Shown piece after piece: positions 22,007 to 33,369 of a DNA stretch of 64,000 bases. A program made the translations under genes and the position numbers. Source of the DNA: Pseudopyrenochaeta lycopersici (Eukaryota; Ascomycota; Dothideomycetes; Pleosporales; Pseudopyrenochaetaceae); NCBI GenBank assembly GCA_003313425.1, contig NHZP01000007.1, forward strand, positions 930,001-994,000, in the 5' to 3' direction. The first letter of the stretch is position 1. The number at the start of each line of letters is the position of its first letter. Below the pieces are notes generated by a model, which was given only the letters and a program-made list of their open reading frames with translations, had not been told where the DNA came from and did not search any database.

Positions 22007-23348
22007 CTAATCTTTTGCTACTTTGTTGGTAACCTCGACAAACTGCTCCCACTGCCTATACGCTTCTCCACTCGAAATGGCCCATTTTGCTCTCCTGACA
22101 CCTTCCTTCCACCTCCCACCACCCGGTCCAACCTCCGTGATCACATTCCCGTCATCGCCATGTCCCATATCACTCGTATCCGCGTCGCAGATGCCACTGA
22201 CGACAAATAGCGCTGCAGTATTGATATACACAAAGTGCAGGATTGGATCATTAGGGGGGACCTCTCCCTTTAAAATCTTCATCAAAATCTCCGCATTCGT
22301 TTCCGGTGACTGCCCAGGGCTGACGTCGGTCAGTGGATGGCCTGGGAGTCCAAAGTCTGCAGGTGTGACGGTAAAGTAGTTGATATCAACTTCGCCCGTT
22401 GAAGGGTTCTCGATTAATCGCCAGCAGTGTGTCTTGCCGGCACAAGAAAGTTCATCAAGCTCCTCGTCGCCACAGATGATCATTCCTTTCTTACAGCCCG
22501 ATTGACGCAGTGATTCCGCAAAATCGGGTCCAATCTCTTTTCTTGCTACACCGAGGACCCGCGCCTCGATCAAATCGTGCAGCGGATTCGCTAGCGGGCC
22601 CAGGAGATTGAATATCGTGCGCCAGCCCAACTGCCTTCGGATGGAAGCTGCATGCCTGGCTCCAGGATGAAAGATCGGAGCGAACAAAAACGCGTAGTTC
22701 GTTTTAGAGTAAATTTCATAGATGGTGTTGGGTGCAATGGCGGTGATGACTGGAGGCTTTGGGGGTGCACAGGACAGTAGGTCTGCGGAACCAGAACGCG
22801 ATGTTGAGGCTTTGTTGCCATGCTTTGCGATCATAAGGAGCGAGCTCGCTAGGATAGAGGAGGTTGTGGATATGTTGAATGTGTTATGGGAGTCGCCTCC
22901 TGTGCCGACAATGTCGCACTAGAAGAGTTGTTAATAGATGTTGCATGAATATAAGACCTCCACGACAAAAGTAACCACTGGTGAAATAAGGAAATTAGAT
23001 ATAAAATGGGAAAGAATTACGTACCAATCCTCCTTGATAGCCTCCCTCCTTTCTTCCTCGCTTCTTAACCAACTCTTCGAGTCCTTGAACGTCAATTCCA
23101 GTAGCGAAGTCGCGCATGGCCTTCGAGCATTTTGCTAGAATGTCTGCCTGTCTATCACGGTCCGTGAAATGAAGACATGTCAACAAAGCCCCCGTTTGGA
23201 CTTCGGAAAGGCTATTCGTAAATATTAGGGAAAGGGCCGCTGCAATCTCATCGGCATTTGGCTTTGTGGCAGGTGACTCATGCCAGAGGCGCTTGAGAAG
23301 AGGTGTTATGGAGGTCTTTCCATCTCCTTCACTAGGTACTGATGCCAT
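22007..23348 (-). CDS. trp4: Anthranilate phosphoribosyltransferase (tryptophan biosynthesis)
   Basis: Transfers the phosphoribosyl group of PRPP to anthranilate, the second committed step of tryptophan synthesis; cytosolic. Exons 23348-23025 and 22918-22007 give 411 aa. The 106-nt intron (GTACGT...CTAG) splits the active-site region so that GL joins CDIVGTGGDSHNTFNISTTS, the PRPP-binding glycine-rich motif. The N-terminal helical glycosyltransferase domain (about residues 10-100, with SEVQTGALLTCLHF) precedes the catalytic domain. The motifs KHGNKASTSRSGSAD, GARHAASIRRQLGWRTIFN and LLGPLANP are all present. The Arg in STSRSGSAD differs from the more usual Phe/Ser there. The length is typical for fungal Trp4. 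The gene is divergent from noc1 across a 429-bp promoter region. Confidence 0.95.
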
Positions 23349-23777
23349 CGTCGAATGTTTTCCGAGCTCTTTCTGGTTACTTTACCTAAGCATGTGCAAA
23401 GGCGGCGGGGTAAGCTGGTGGGGCACCTGGGCGACACGGTAGCGAGTAATCGGGGTGCCGAATTAGTAGCTTTAAAGTTTGTGAAAGCTTTGAAAGCTGA
23501 AGCTCTCTGAGGAGATGACAGAAAGTGAACAGTTGACTCACTGCACGGTCGCACGCGGAGGTCCGCAATATAGTCCGCAATGGTTGCTCAATACCAAACA
23601 TCACTAGGCCGATCTCGGCTAGACGCACAGACGCGCGGTGAATCGTTTCGCCAGCGCCGAATCTCAAATTTCAGTCACCATCGTCGTCAAATCCGCCTTG
23701 ACGAAGGTCATGACGAGTCGGGGTATTTTCTCTGACGGACCTTGTAGATCCACCTCCCGCGACACTGACGATATCAA
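23349..23777. promoter_or_regulatory. Shared divergent promoter region of trp4 and noc1
   Basis: The 429 bp between the two ATGs must contain both promoters and 5' UTRs. No TATA box or specific operator was identified with confidence. A GCN4/CpcA-type site could be expected for trp4, but I did not find a clear TGACTCA-like match close to its ATG other than the TGACTCA at 23531-23537. Confidence 0.45.
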
Positions 23778-26488
23778 ATGGGGAAGAAGCGAACCCATGC
23801 CGAGACCAAGGATGGCTTCACGAAGCCGCCTCCGGACAAGCACCGGGTGAGCGTCAAGAACGACAAAAAGGACAAGCGCAAGAATGGGGAGGTGCAGAAT
23901 TCGCGGGCACAACTGGTACGTGCTGCTTCGCGATGGGAGACTGATGGCGGTGCTAACATGCGCGACAGCTCTTCAAACCGCAGCCAGAGTGGCACACCGT
24001 CGAGCTGCCGGAGCTGCCCACCATCGATAACCCTTCGATACCGGCCCGCTACGTCATTGACGCGATCCACGAGTATGCTGATCAGCTTCTGCAAGCTGAG
24101 GCGACTGAGTATGCGTCGTCGCACATGGCCAAGGACTCGTCGCACAAGTTCATGTCGACAGTCATGAACTCGGGCACTATGGAGGACAAGGTGTCGGCGC
24201 TGACTTTGCTGGTGCAAGAGTCGCCATTGCATACCATGAAAGCCTTTGGTCAGCTGCTGGGCCTGTCACAGAAGAAGAGCAGGGGCGCTGCCATGATGGC
24301 TTTGGCTGCCTTGAAAGATCTTTTGGGACAAGGCGTTTTGCTTCCACCAGACCGAAAACTCAAGGCTTTTGCGCGACAACCGGGTCTGATTTCAGCACTG
24401 CAGGGGAGCGGCGCTCATTGGAAGACGGGCGATAAGCTACCGGGCAATCTCCAGAAGATCCATCTGATCGTATGGGCTTACGAGGACTGGCTTAAAAAGC
24501 AGTACTTTGAGATGCTCAAGATCCTCGAGACCTGGTCTAACGATGAGGTCGAATATTCGCGCAACCGGGCTGTGACATTTGTTTGGGAGCTGTTGAAGGA
24601 GAAGCCAGAACAGGAAGAGAACCTTCTCCGGCTGCTTATCAACAAACTCGGCGACAAAGAAAAGAAGGTCGCATCGAGGGCATCCTACTTGCTCCTTCAG
24701 CTCCAGATCACCCACCCGCTGATGAAAAATGTCATCACCAGTTCGATCGAATCCGACCTCCTGTTCAGGCCGAACCAGAGCGGGGTCGCGAAGTATTACG
24801 CGATCATTACTCTCAATCAGACTGTTCTCAGCGTGAAAGAACCAGAAGTCGCCAATAAATTGTTGGAAATCTATTTCAGCCTCTTCCTCGGCCTATTGAA
24901 AAATCAAAAAGAGCACGAAAAGGTTGAGAAACGGCTGAACAAGCATGGGCACCTACAAGGTGGCGGCAGCCAGCCTGGCAAGATGGCTAAGAAAAAGGCT
25001 GAAAAGGCGGCTACCATGGCCTTCAAGGTCGAGGATGAGTCGAGAGAGAAGTTGATATCTGCCATTCTGACGGGCGTCAACCGCGCTTTCCCATTCGCCA
25101 AGACCGACGATGCAAAGTTTGAACAGCAACTGAACATGATCTTCGAAGTTACGCATTCCTCCAACTTCAACACCAGTATCCAGGCTATGACACTCATTCA
25201 GCAAATCTCTGCCACAAAGCATTATTCCGCGGACCGTTTCTATCGGACACTGTACGAATCTCTTCTGGACCCTCGCTTGATTTCGACTTCAAAGCATATC
25301 ATGTTTTTGAACTTGCTATACCGATCGCTCAAAGCAGACACCAGCGTCAAGCGTGTCAAGGCGTTCGTTAAGCGTTTACTTCAAATTATCCACATGCACG
25401 AGCCGCCATTTATCTGCGGTGTTCTGTACCTCATCAACGAACTCATCGTCACCTTCCCCACTATCAAGACCATGCTTTCGACCCCGGAAGACCATGCAGA
25501 CGACAGTGGCGAAGAACATTTTGAGGACGTGGTTGAGGATGAGGAAGCAAAACCGAGCAAAGTAGAGCAGAAGTCGGACCACCCAAGCTATGATTCCCGT
25601 AAACGAGATCCTGAGCACGCACAAGCAGACCTCTCCTGCCTTTGGGAGTTGCTACCGTTACAAGCGCATTACCACCCTTCGGTCCACGTCTTAGCTTCTA
25701 AGATTGTTAACCAAGAACCCATCAAAGAAAAACCCGACCCCACCATCTACACACTCATGAACTTTCTCGATAAATTCTCATTCCGCAACGCCAAAACGAA
25801 AACCCAAGCTATCCATGGCTCCTCCATCATGCAACCCATGTCTGGCACCTCGAAAGCCGCATCCTACCTCATTACAGCCCGCGACGGCGATCGTACACAC
25901 GATCCTCTCAACTCGGAGCAATTTTGGAGGAAGAAGGTTGATGATGTTAGGGTGGATGAAGTATTCTTCCACACGTACTTTGAGAAGGCGGGCAGAGCGA
26001 AGCAGGCGGACAAGAAGGCCAAGAAGAAAGACAAGAGGAAGGACGATAGTGATGATGAGAGCGCCGAGGATGAGATTTGGCAGGCACTTGTCAAGAGTCG
26101 TCCGGATGTTGAGGGCGATGGTGGGGATGACGAGGACCTCAGTGATTTCGACATGGACGACATGATGAGTGATGACGAAGCAGGCGGTATGGATGGAGGT
26201 GTCGAACTCAATCTTGGAAGCGACGACGACGACGCCGAAGTCCCGGCTGGAGGTGCGGAGGAAGATGATGAGGATGACTTTGAGAACTTCGATCTCGATG
26301 ACGAGGACGCCTTCATGGACAGCGATGCCGATATCCCCGTGGATATCGACATGAACGACGACACAGATGTCGACGACAAGAAAGAGAAGGATGGCAGGAA
26401 GAGCAAGAAGAGGAAACTCAAGAACTTACCTACTTTTGCTTCTGCAGAAGATTACGCCAAGCTCATCGGCGATGATGATAGCGAGTAG
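23778..26488 (+). CDS. noc1: Noc1/Mak21-type ribosome biogenesis protein (CBF/Mak21 family)
   Basis: Nucleolar factor that with Noc2 escorts early 60S pre-ribosomes. Exons 23778-23915 and 23969-26488; the 53-nt intron (GTACGT, GCTAACATG branch point, ACAG) joins SRAQL to LFKPQPEWHTVELPEL. Total 885 aa. The N-terminus is Lys-rich. A long HEAT-like helical region follows. The CBF domain is seen in RPNQSGVAKYYAIITLNQTV, ISTSKHIMFLNLLYRSLKAD and HEPPFICGVLYLINELI, with LWELLPLQAHYHPSV after it. The last ~170 residues are highly acidic (Asp/Glu runs), then Lys-rich (KSKKRKLKNLPTF), with the terminal FASAEDYAKLIGDDD typical of the family. Shorter than yeast Mak21 (just over 1000 aa) but complete in motifs. 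Confidence 0.93.
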
Positions 26489-26723
26489 ATGTCTTTTGAT
26501 CTATCTAGTTAGCCTCGGACCACGACGCCAGCGTGACCACGACGACTGAGTGCAGGGAAATGGGTGCATCGTGGCGTTTTGCTGTTCAAATCTTCCATTG
26601 TAGATATCCCCTTACGTTTGTAATGGCATTGCTGTAAAGCACCCCATACCGCAAATCTGCGCGCATAGTCTTGATGATTGAATACTTAATCCCACATGCC
26701 ACCTGAAAATACATATAATTATA

Positions 26724-28162
26724 ACGTGCCCCACTGCGTAGCGAGACACAGTGTGGCGAGACAAATGAGGGGTACCTTGACTTTTAGCAACTGGAAAACC
26801 TATGCGCACATCGAATATTACTATAGTGCGATAAAAATAATCTGCTGTAGCTAATCTTGAATGTCCATGTTCCACTCTTCCCTAATAATTACCTTCATAT
26901 CGTCGCCTCTGAGCCTGATTTGTACAGCGCCTTCTTTCGTGGCGTAACAGACCTCCCTCCCCACAGCGCTAACGTTAAGTCTTTATTGCTCTAAATTTTC
27001 GTAGAATTGCCTTGCCTGAGCCTTAGAACCTCCTTCTAATGCTTAGAAGCCACCATCAGCCTAGAGCGCGCTGTCGCGGGCAAATTCATGCAGGGCCGCC
27101 ATGTTGATTGGTGCTTCTAACGGAAGCGAATCCCTAATCCTGGCTAATTAATTATTGTAAGATATGTGGCTGTGCGGATCGCACGTGCGCTCGGAATATG
27201 ATTAAACCCCGGCTTAGGATTGGGAGCAGTGCCAAGATCCGTACGCCCACGGCCCTTTGTCAGTCAGCTAACGTGTTTCCAGCATTGAACCAGCTTCGAC
27301 ACCGCTATCCTACGTACTTCGAGATGCAGTCTAACGCATGATGACCCCGATAGCTTCCTCGCCCTCAAGCTCTGAAACCTACTGTTGTCCCCTCCGCTGA
27401 CTGAACGAAAGGCCTGATTAGGCCTACTATGTGCCTATGTCTCGAGCCCACTAGAGCGGATTCCTAGACTAAGCAGCAGCTAATATCTAGTCTTGGCTCG
27501 TTGAAGGGGGATACAATTATAAGATAAGATAGAGTAGGACGGTCCTGGAAGTCGAAGCCTGCACTTAGGTAAGTGGGTTTAGTGACACAGGCAGAACGCT
27601 ATTATTGCAAACACATAGGAAGGTGGTAAGGCTTGATATATTTTAGTGATACAGCTGTCGTATGGTCAAACAATGAACAGCTCTCTACATAAGCACTGCA
27701 ATCTTTAGGGTTGTAGAGACGTGCTTTACTTTGACATGTGAGGGACATGAGGGGTTTGATCGTTCATGTTCGCGATGGATGAGTATAGCAGAGCTGTGAT
27801 GGTAGATATGCTTGGCAAGGTACTACAATATGTAGGGCTCCATGCCGTTCTGTCACTGGAAACGATGGTTATATCTCTTCCTAACGCCATTCATTCTAGA
27901 CGTTCACAGCAAGGTCATGGCCGGTGCGGGTTGGCCGTCCTCCCTACTAGTGGTGGCAACTCAAAGTACCGTTCTCACATAGGCTACACCTCACGATAAT
28001 GGGTAAGCGAACTGCTGTGCCTTGGCTATGCTTTTTTTTCTATCACGTCTGGCCTGCGGCTCCAAAGACAGTCTACTTGCTAACCTTCCTTGCTAAGAAT
28101 CATTCTGCTCGCTAAGTTCTATAGCCTCTAACCACCGTGTTTTAAGGGCTTCGCGAGATGAT
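26724..28162 (+). repeat. Left arm of the long inverted repeat
   Basis: Pairs with 33234 to about 31968 read on the other strand. Shared landmarks include CGAGACA/GTGTGGCGAGAC near the tip, AAAACCTATGCGCA, GCGCTAACGTTAAGTCTTTAT, GCGGATCGCACGTGCGC, ACAGCTGTCGTATGGT and a 77-codon open frame (27766-27999). The left arm is about 170 bp longer because of short extra segments, for example around 27420-27480 and 27550-27640. Its innermost ~100 bp correspond to the 3' end of the NLR coding sequence in reverse orientation, ending in the same residues LSEQNDS. The inner boundary is approximate. Confidence 0.75.
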
Positions 28163-28307
28163 TTCGAAGTTGGAACGTAGAAGGTATAGCGATGGTGGCT
28201 GAGCCTGTTGTTCAGCGCCTTCGCGTGCACTGCCTCGACAGGCTGCCCTCACAGCCCACGTCCGGCCACCACAATCCGTCAACCGCCTCTCTCATCCCCC
28301 ACAATTC

Positions 28308-31300
28308 ATGACCGCTATCTTAGTCAGCTCCAAACAGCCGCTTACTAAATCATTTACATTCTTTGCTCTCCCGTCTCTAAAAAGAGATATAGTAGCCATA
28401 CAACTTCTTTATTTTAATCCTTCTGAGAAACTTGTCTTAACAGACTTTCGCGGAAAGACCATCCCGCCATATGCTATTCTTTCACACAGATAGGGAGATG
28501 CTGAGGTTCTCTTCGAAGATATAGGAAGCGACACCTACAAAGAGAAGGATAGCTATCGAAAGATTAAGTTCTGCGCCGAGCAAGCGGCCCAGGATCAGCT
28601 CTAGTACTTCTAGATTAACACATGTTACATTAATAAATAGAACCTTAATAAGCTCTTAAAAGCGATCAACTTAATATTTCGTTAGTATAAAAATGCGACG
28701 AAATGCTATGTATTCCTATCAGACGTTTCAATCTCAACCGCAACAGAGACACCCTAACGAAGTGTCTAGGAGGCATCCTTCTAGGCAAGCGAATAGTTTA
28801 CTTAAGGTTAGACACTTTAAGAGCTTATTACGCCAGTATTAGCTGAATTCTTTTCCCGTGAAGGATAGCGGATAGGCGATAAAATATCTGTCGAGCAGCT
28901 AGTACACGAGGTTACTAGTATTCTACTTAAGGCATTACAGAATTATCCCTTAGACTAATTTACTATATCTAAGAGAATAGAATAGGCCAGAAATCGCAGA
29001 ACAACTAAAGAAGAAGACAGTGTTTACTGTCTTCTTAGAATTCTTAATATCTTTATGCCTACCGCCTATAGCAAGGGAAAGAAAAAAGCATCGAGCAGAC
29101 TTCAGATTGAAGTAGAAGCGGCTAGTAGCGCACTATCTATTATTCTGTTTTCCCGAAACAATTATTTCGTAGGTTAGGAGTTACAGCTTACTAAACTAGA
29201 AGCAAAGCTCTTTAGAGGCGAGTAAACTATAATATTAGCGATAGTAGGTCCTAGAGGAACGGGGAAATTACAGCTAGCGCTTAAGCTTGCGTACAGAATA
29301 AGATAAAAGAACAAGAACTGCTCTATCTTCTTAGTTGACGTAAGCGACATAGACAGCCTCTACCAATTATATACAAGTATTACCCATAAGCTAGACATTC
29401 CTGGTTAGGACGATGAGAAGGCAGATATTAAGCAACTAGTAAAACTTTATCTAAGTAGGAAGGGTACAAGGCAGTGTTTGCTAATTTTTAACAACACAGA
29501 GGACGTAAAGCTACAGTCTAGCAGGTTGTCTACGGCACTAGCTGCTAACTTAATTAACTACCTACCACAGTCTAAACTCTGTTCTATTATCTTCACTACA
29601 ACCAACATTAACATAGCTAAGAGACTAGCATTATATAGCATTGTAGAACTAGGAGAGATAACAACAGATACGGCTTAAAGGATGCTAGAAAACCACTTAG
29701 ACACTCCAGCTGCAAGAAATAAGAAGGAGGTAAAGCTTTTACTACAAGAACTATTGTATCTTCCTCTGGCGATTGTCTAAGCAGCAGCCTATATTAATGT
29801 TAGAAACGTTACACTGCAGGAGTACTAATCACAATTAGTCAGGCAAAAGCAAGAAGCTCTTAAATATGACAGCGTATTGTCTAAGGACAAGCTACAGGAG
29901 TACGGTACAGAAAGTCCTGTAATTACTACACTACTTATCTCCTTAGACCAGATCCGTCGTAGTGATGCGCTGGCGGCAGACTATCTATTCCTTGTGGCCT
30001 GCGTAGACTAAAAAGACATCCCGCTCAATCTTCTAGGAGCTTCCTCGCCTCGTGAAAGGGACGATGCGATTAAAGTTCTTAGCAGCTACGCGCTTATTAC
30101 GAGACAACCTGCTGAATCGTCACTCAATCTTCACTACCTAGTACACCGCGCTCTACGGGGGTGGCTCTAAAAGCAGAACTGGCTAGATAAATAGACCTAA
30201 AATACTATTACACAGCTACTTAGGTTGTACCTAAACTATAATTATAGTAGTAGAAGTAAGTAGAGATAATTACTTCTACATGCTAAATACGCTCTGTCAC
30301 ATTGTCTAGCCAAAGAAGAGGGCGAGGATAGGTTACTCCTAGTACAGAAATGTGCCGCGACACTATTTAGTGATAGACAATATAACAAGTCTAGAAAGTT
30401 ATTTTTACAAGAGATAGTAATGCGAAAGAGGGGGCTTAGGGACGAGCATCCAGACACGCTAACAAGCATGGCCAACCTGGCGTCGACGTATAGGAATCAG
30501 GGGCTGTGGAAGGAGGCTAAAAAGCTGGAGGTGCAGGTAATAGAGACGAGCTCGAGGGTGCTTAGGGACGAGCATCTAGACATGTTGAGCAGCATAGCTA
30601 ACCTAGCGTCGACGTACAAGAACCAGGGCCAGTAGAAGGAAGCCAAAGAACTGCACGTGCAAGTGATAGAGACTTTCAGGAGGGTGCTTAGGGACGAGCA
30701 TCCAGCCACGCTAACGAGCATAGCCAACCTAGCGGGGACGTATAGGAATCAGGGACAGTGGAAGGAAGCCAAAAAACTGCACGTGCAAGTAATAGAGACT
30801 TTCAGGAGGGTGCTTAGGGACGAGCATCTAGACACACTGACGAGCATAGCCAACCTGGCGTCGACGTATAGGAATCAGGGGCGGTGGAAGGATGCCGAAA
30901 AGCTGGAGGTGCACGTAATAGAGACGAGCTCAAGGGTGCTTAGAGACAAGCATCCACACATGCTAACCAGCATAGGCAACCTAGCGTCGACGTATAATAA
31001 TCAGGGGCGGTGGAAGGAAGCTGAAGATTTAAACATGCAAGTAATAGAGATAAGAAAGAGGGTGCTTGGGGACGAGCATCCAGACACGCTAACAACCATA
31101 GCCAACCTAGCGTGGACGTACAATAATCAAGGACGGTGGAAGGAAGCCGAAGAGCTGAACGTGCAAGTGATAGAGACGAGCTCAAGGGTGCTTAGGGAGG
31201 AGCATCCAGACACGCTGACGAGCATAGTCAACCTAGCGGGGACGTACAGGAATCAGGGACGGTGGAAGGATGCTGAAGAGCTGAACGTGCAAGTGATGGA

Positions 31301-32042
31301 GACGATCTTAAGTGTGCTTAGGGACGAGCATCTACACATGCTAACCAGCATAGCTAACCTAGCGTCGACGTACTGGAATCAGGGACGGTGGAAGGAAGCT
31401 GAAGAGCTGAACGTGCAAGTGATAGAGACAAGCTCAAGGGTGCTTAGGGACGAGCATCCACACACGCTGACGACTATAGCCAACCTAGCGTTGACGTACA
31501 ATAATCAGGGACGGTGGAAGGAAGCTGAAGAGCTGAACGTGCAAGTGATAGAGACGAGCTCAAGGGTGCTTAGGGACGAGCATCTAGCCACGCTGACGGC
31601 TATAGCCAACCTAGCGTTGACGTACAATAATCAGGGACGGTGGAAGGAAGCCGAAGAACTGCACGTGCAAGTAATAGAGACTTTCAGGAGGGTGCTTGGG
31701 GACGAGCATCCAGCCACGCTGACGAGCATAGCCAACCTGGCGTCGACGTATAGGAATCAGGGACGGTAGAAGAATGCCGAAGAGCTGGAGGTGCAAGTGA
31801 TAGTGACTAGAAAGCGGATGCTTGGGGAGGAGCATCCCGACACGCTGAACAGCATGAACAACCTCGCATTCACATTGAAGGGTCAGGGCTCCTTAAGCAG
31901 AGCAGTCTCCTTAATGGACAGCTGCTACGAGCTGCGAACAGTAGTCCTGGGTCCTCGACACCCCAGTACCATATCGTCTCGTGGAGCCCTCACAACATGG
32001 CGGCTAGAGACTATGGGACTTAGCGAGCAGAATGATTCTTAG
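28308..32042 (+). pseudogene. HET-NB-ARC-TPR (fungal NLR-like/STAND) gene inactivated by RIP-type mutations
   Basis: Fungal NLR-like proteins of this layout are linked to non-self recognition and regulated cell death. Here one frame runs from 28308 to 32042 with no frameshift, but about 30 internal TAG/TAA stops interrupt it. HET domain: PPYAILSH followed by a stop where Trp is expected (28491), FCAEQAAQDQ, KNATKCYVFLSDV, REEDS-like KEEDSVYCLL. NB-ARC/NACHT: P-loop GPRGTGK near 29250, with Leu where Ser/Thr is usual, and Walker B-like CLLIFNNTED near 29480, with Asn where Asp is usual. Twelve TPR units follow (30420 to about 31930). Stops stand where Trp or Gln is expected (TGG or CAG/CAA converted) and I saw no in-frame TGA. 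The true start may be an ATG changed to ATA at about 28400, because HET domains usually open near QLLYFNPSEKL. As read it cannot make a full-length protein. Confidence 0.85.
30420..31931 (+). repeat. Twelve tandem 126-bp TPR units
   Basis: The motif GACGAGCATC (or a one- to few-base variant) recurs at 30441, 30567, 30693, 30819, 30945, 31071, 31197, 31323, 31449, 31575, 31701 and 31827, an exact 126-bp period without indels. Each unit encodes 42 residues of the TPR_10/TPR_12 kind: RVLRDEHPDTLTSIANLAST, then YRNQGRWKEAEELNVQVIET or close variants. Only two in-frame stops occur (30633 and 31767), both at the Trp of QGRW/QGQW. The last unit is the most divergent and passes into a normal C-terminal cap. 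Confidence 0.92.
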
Positions 32043-33234
32043 TAAAGAAGGTTAGCGAGTAGAATGTCTCTAAAGCGGCAGGCTAGGCGTGATACAAAAA
32101 TAGCATAGCTAAGGTACATCAGTTCGCTTACCAATTTACCGTGAGGTGTAGCCTATGCGAGAACGGTACTTTGAGTTGCCACCGCCACTAAGGAGGGCGG
32201 CCGAACCGCTCCGGCCACGCTCTTGCTGTGAACGTCTAGAATGAATGGCGTTAGGAAGAGATATAACCATCGTTTCCAGTGACAGAACGGCATGGAGCCC
32301 TAGATAGTGTAGTGCCTTGCCAAGCATAGCTACCATCACAGCTCTGCTATACTCATCCATCGCGAACATAAACGATCAAACCCTCATATCCCTCACATGT
32401 CAAAGTAAAGCACGTCTCTACAACCCTAAAGATTGCAGTGCTCATGTAGGGAGCCGTTCATTGTTTAACCATACGACAGCTGTATTACTACTAGGGCCGT
32501 CCCACTCTATCTAATCTTATAATTGTATTCCCCTTCTACGAGCCGAGACTAGAGGCCTTTCGTTTGAGGCCTTTTGTTTAGTTAGCGGAGGGGCAACAGT
32601 TAGTTTCGGAGCTTAAGGGCGAGGAAGCTATTGAGGTTATCGTGCGTTAGACCGCATCTTAAAGTGCGCAGGTTAGCTGTGTTAAAGCCGCTTCGATGCT
32701 GGAAATATGTTAGCTAACTGATAAGCACCGTAGCCGTGCGGGTCTTAGCACTGCTCCTAATCCTAAGCCGGGGTTTAATTATATTCTAAGCGCACGTGCG
32801 ATCCGCACAGCTACATATCTTAGGGATTCGCTTCTGTAGAAGTACTAATCAACATAGCGGCCCTACATAAATTTACTTGCGACAGCGCGCACTAGGCTAA
32901 TAATAGCTTCTAAGCACAAGAGAGAGGTTCAGAGGCTTAGATAAGGCTATTCTACGAAAATTTAGAGCGATAAAGACTTAACGTTAGCGCTATAGGGAGG
33001 AAGGTCTGCTACGCTGCGAAAGAAGGCGCTGTATAAATTAGGCTTAGAGGCAACGATATAATCGTAATTTTTAGGAAAGAGTGTATTATAGATATCTAGG
33101 ATTAGCTATAGCAGATTATTTTTATTAAATTATAGTAATATTCTTTATGCGCATAGGTTTTCTAGTTGCTGAAAGTTAAAGTACCCCTTATTTGTCTCGC
33201 CACACTGTGTGTCTCGCTACGCAGTGGGGCACGT
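31968..33234 (-). repeat. Right arm of the long inverted repeat
   Basis: Inverted partner of 26724-28162. It begins inside the 3' end of the NLR-like reading frame (around SSRGALTTWRLETMG), contains the counterpart 77-codon frame on the minus strand (32369-32136), and ends with GGGGCACGT before TA. Most differences from the left arm are transitions. Confidence 0.75.
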
Positions 33235-33369
33235 TACATACTGTTCCATTTCCAACAAGTGCATTGTGTGTGAAATAAATCTAGTAGTGGCAAGATGGAA
33301 GTGATGAGTCAGGCCAAGTGACAATGTTATCTTGACACCAATTACAAGGTACAGGACTATTCTATCTAT

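Larger units (their letters stand above)
26722..33236. mobile_element. TA-flanked element with long inverted-repeat arms carrying an NLR-like gene
   Basis: The sequence ACGTGCCCCACTGCGTAGCG begins just inside a TA at 26722-26723 and recurs inverted, ending just before a TA at 33235-33236. Similarity between the two ends continues inward for about 1.3-1.4 kb. The two arms enclose a HET-NB-ARC-TPR gene. I found no transposase, reverse transcriptase or tyrosine recombinase, so the element would be non-autonomous or may be an inverted duplication rather than a transposon. Arm differences are mostly C/T and G/A, as RIP produces. TA flanks match a Tc1/mariner-type duplication but are too short to prove it. 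It lies between the stops of noc1 and cwf19. Confidence 0.6.

Noticed and set aside
26722..33236. Starship-type giant element
   Set aside because: No DUF3435-type tyrosine recombinase, far too small, and it has long terminal inverted repeats.
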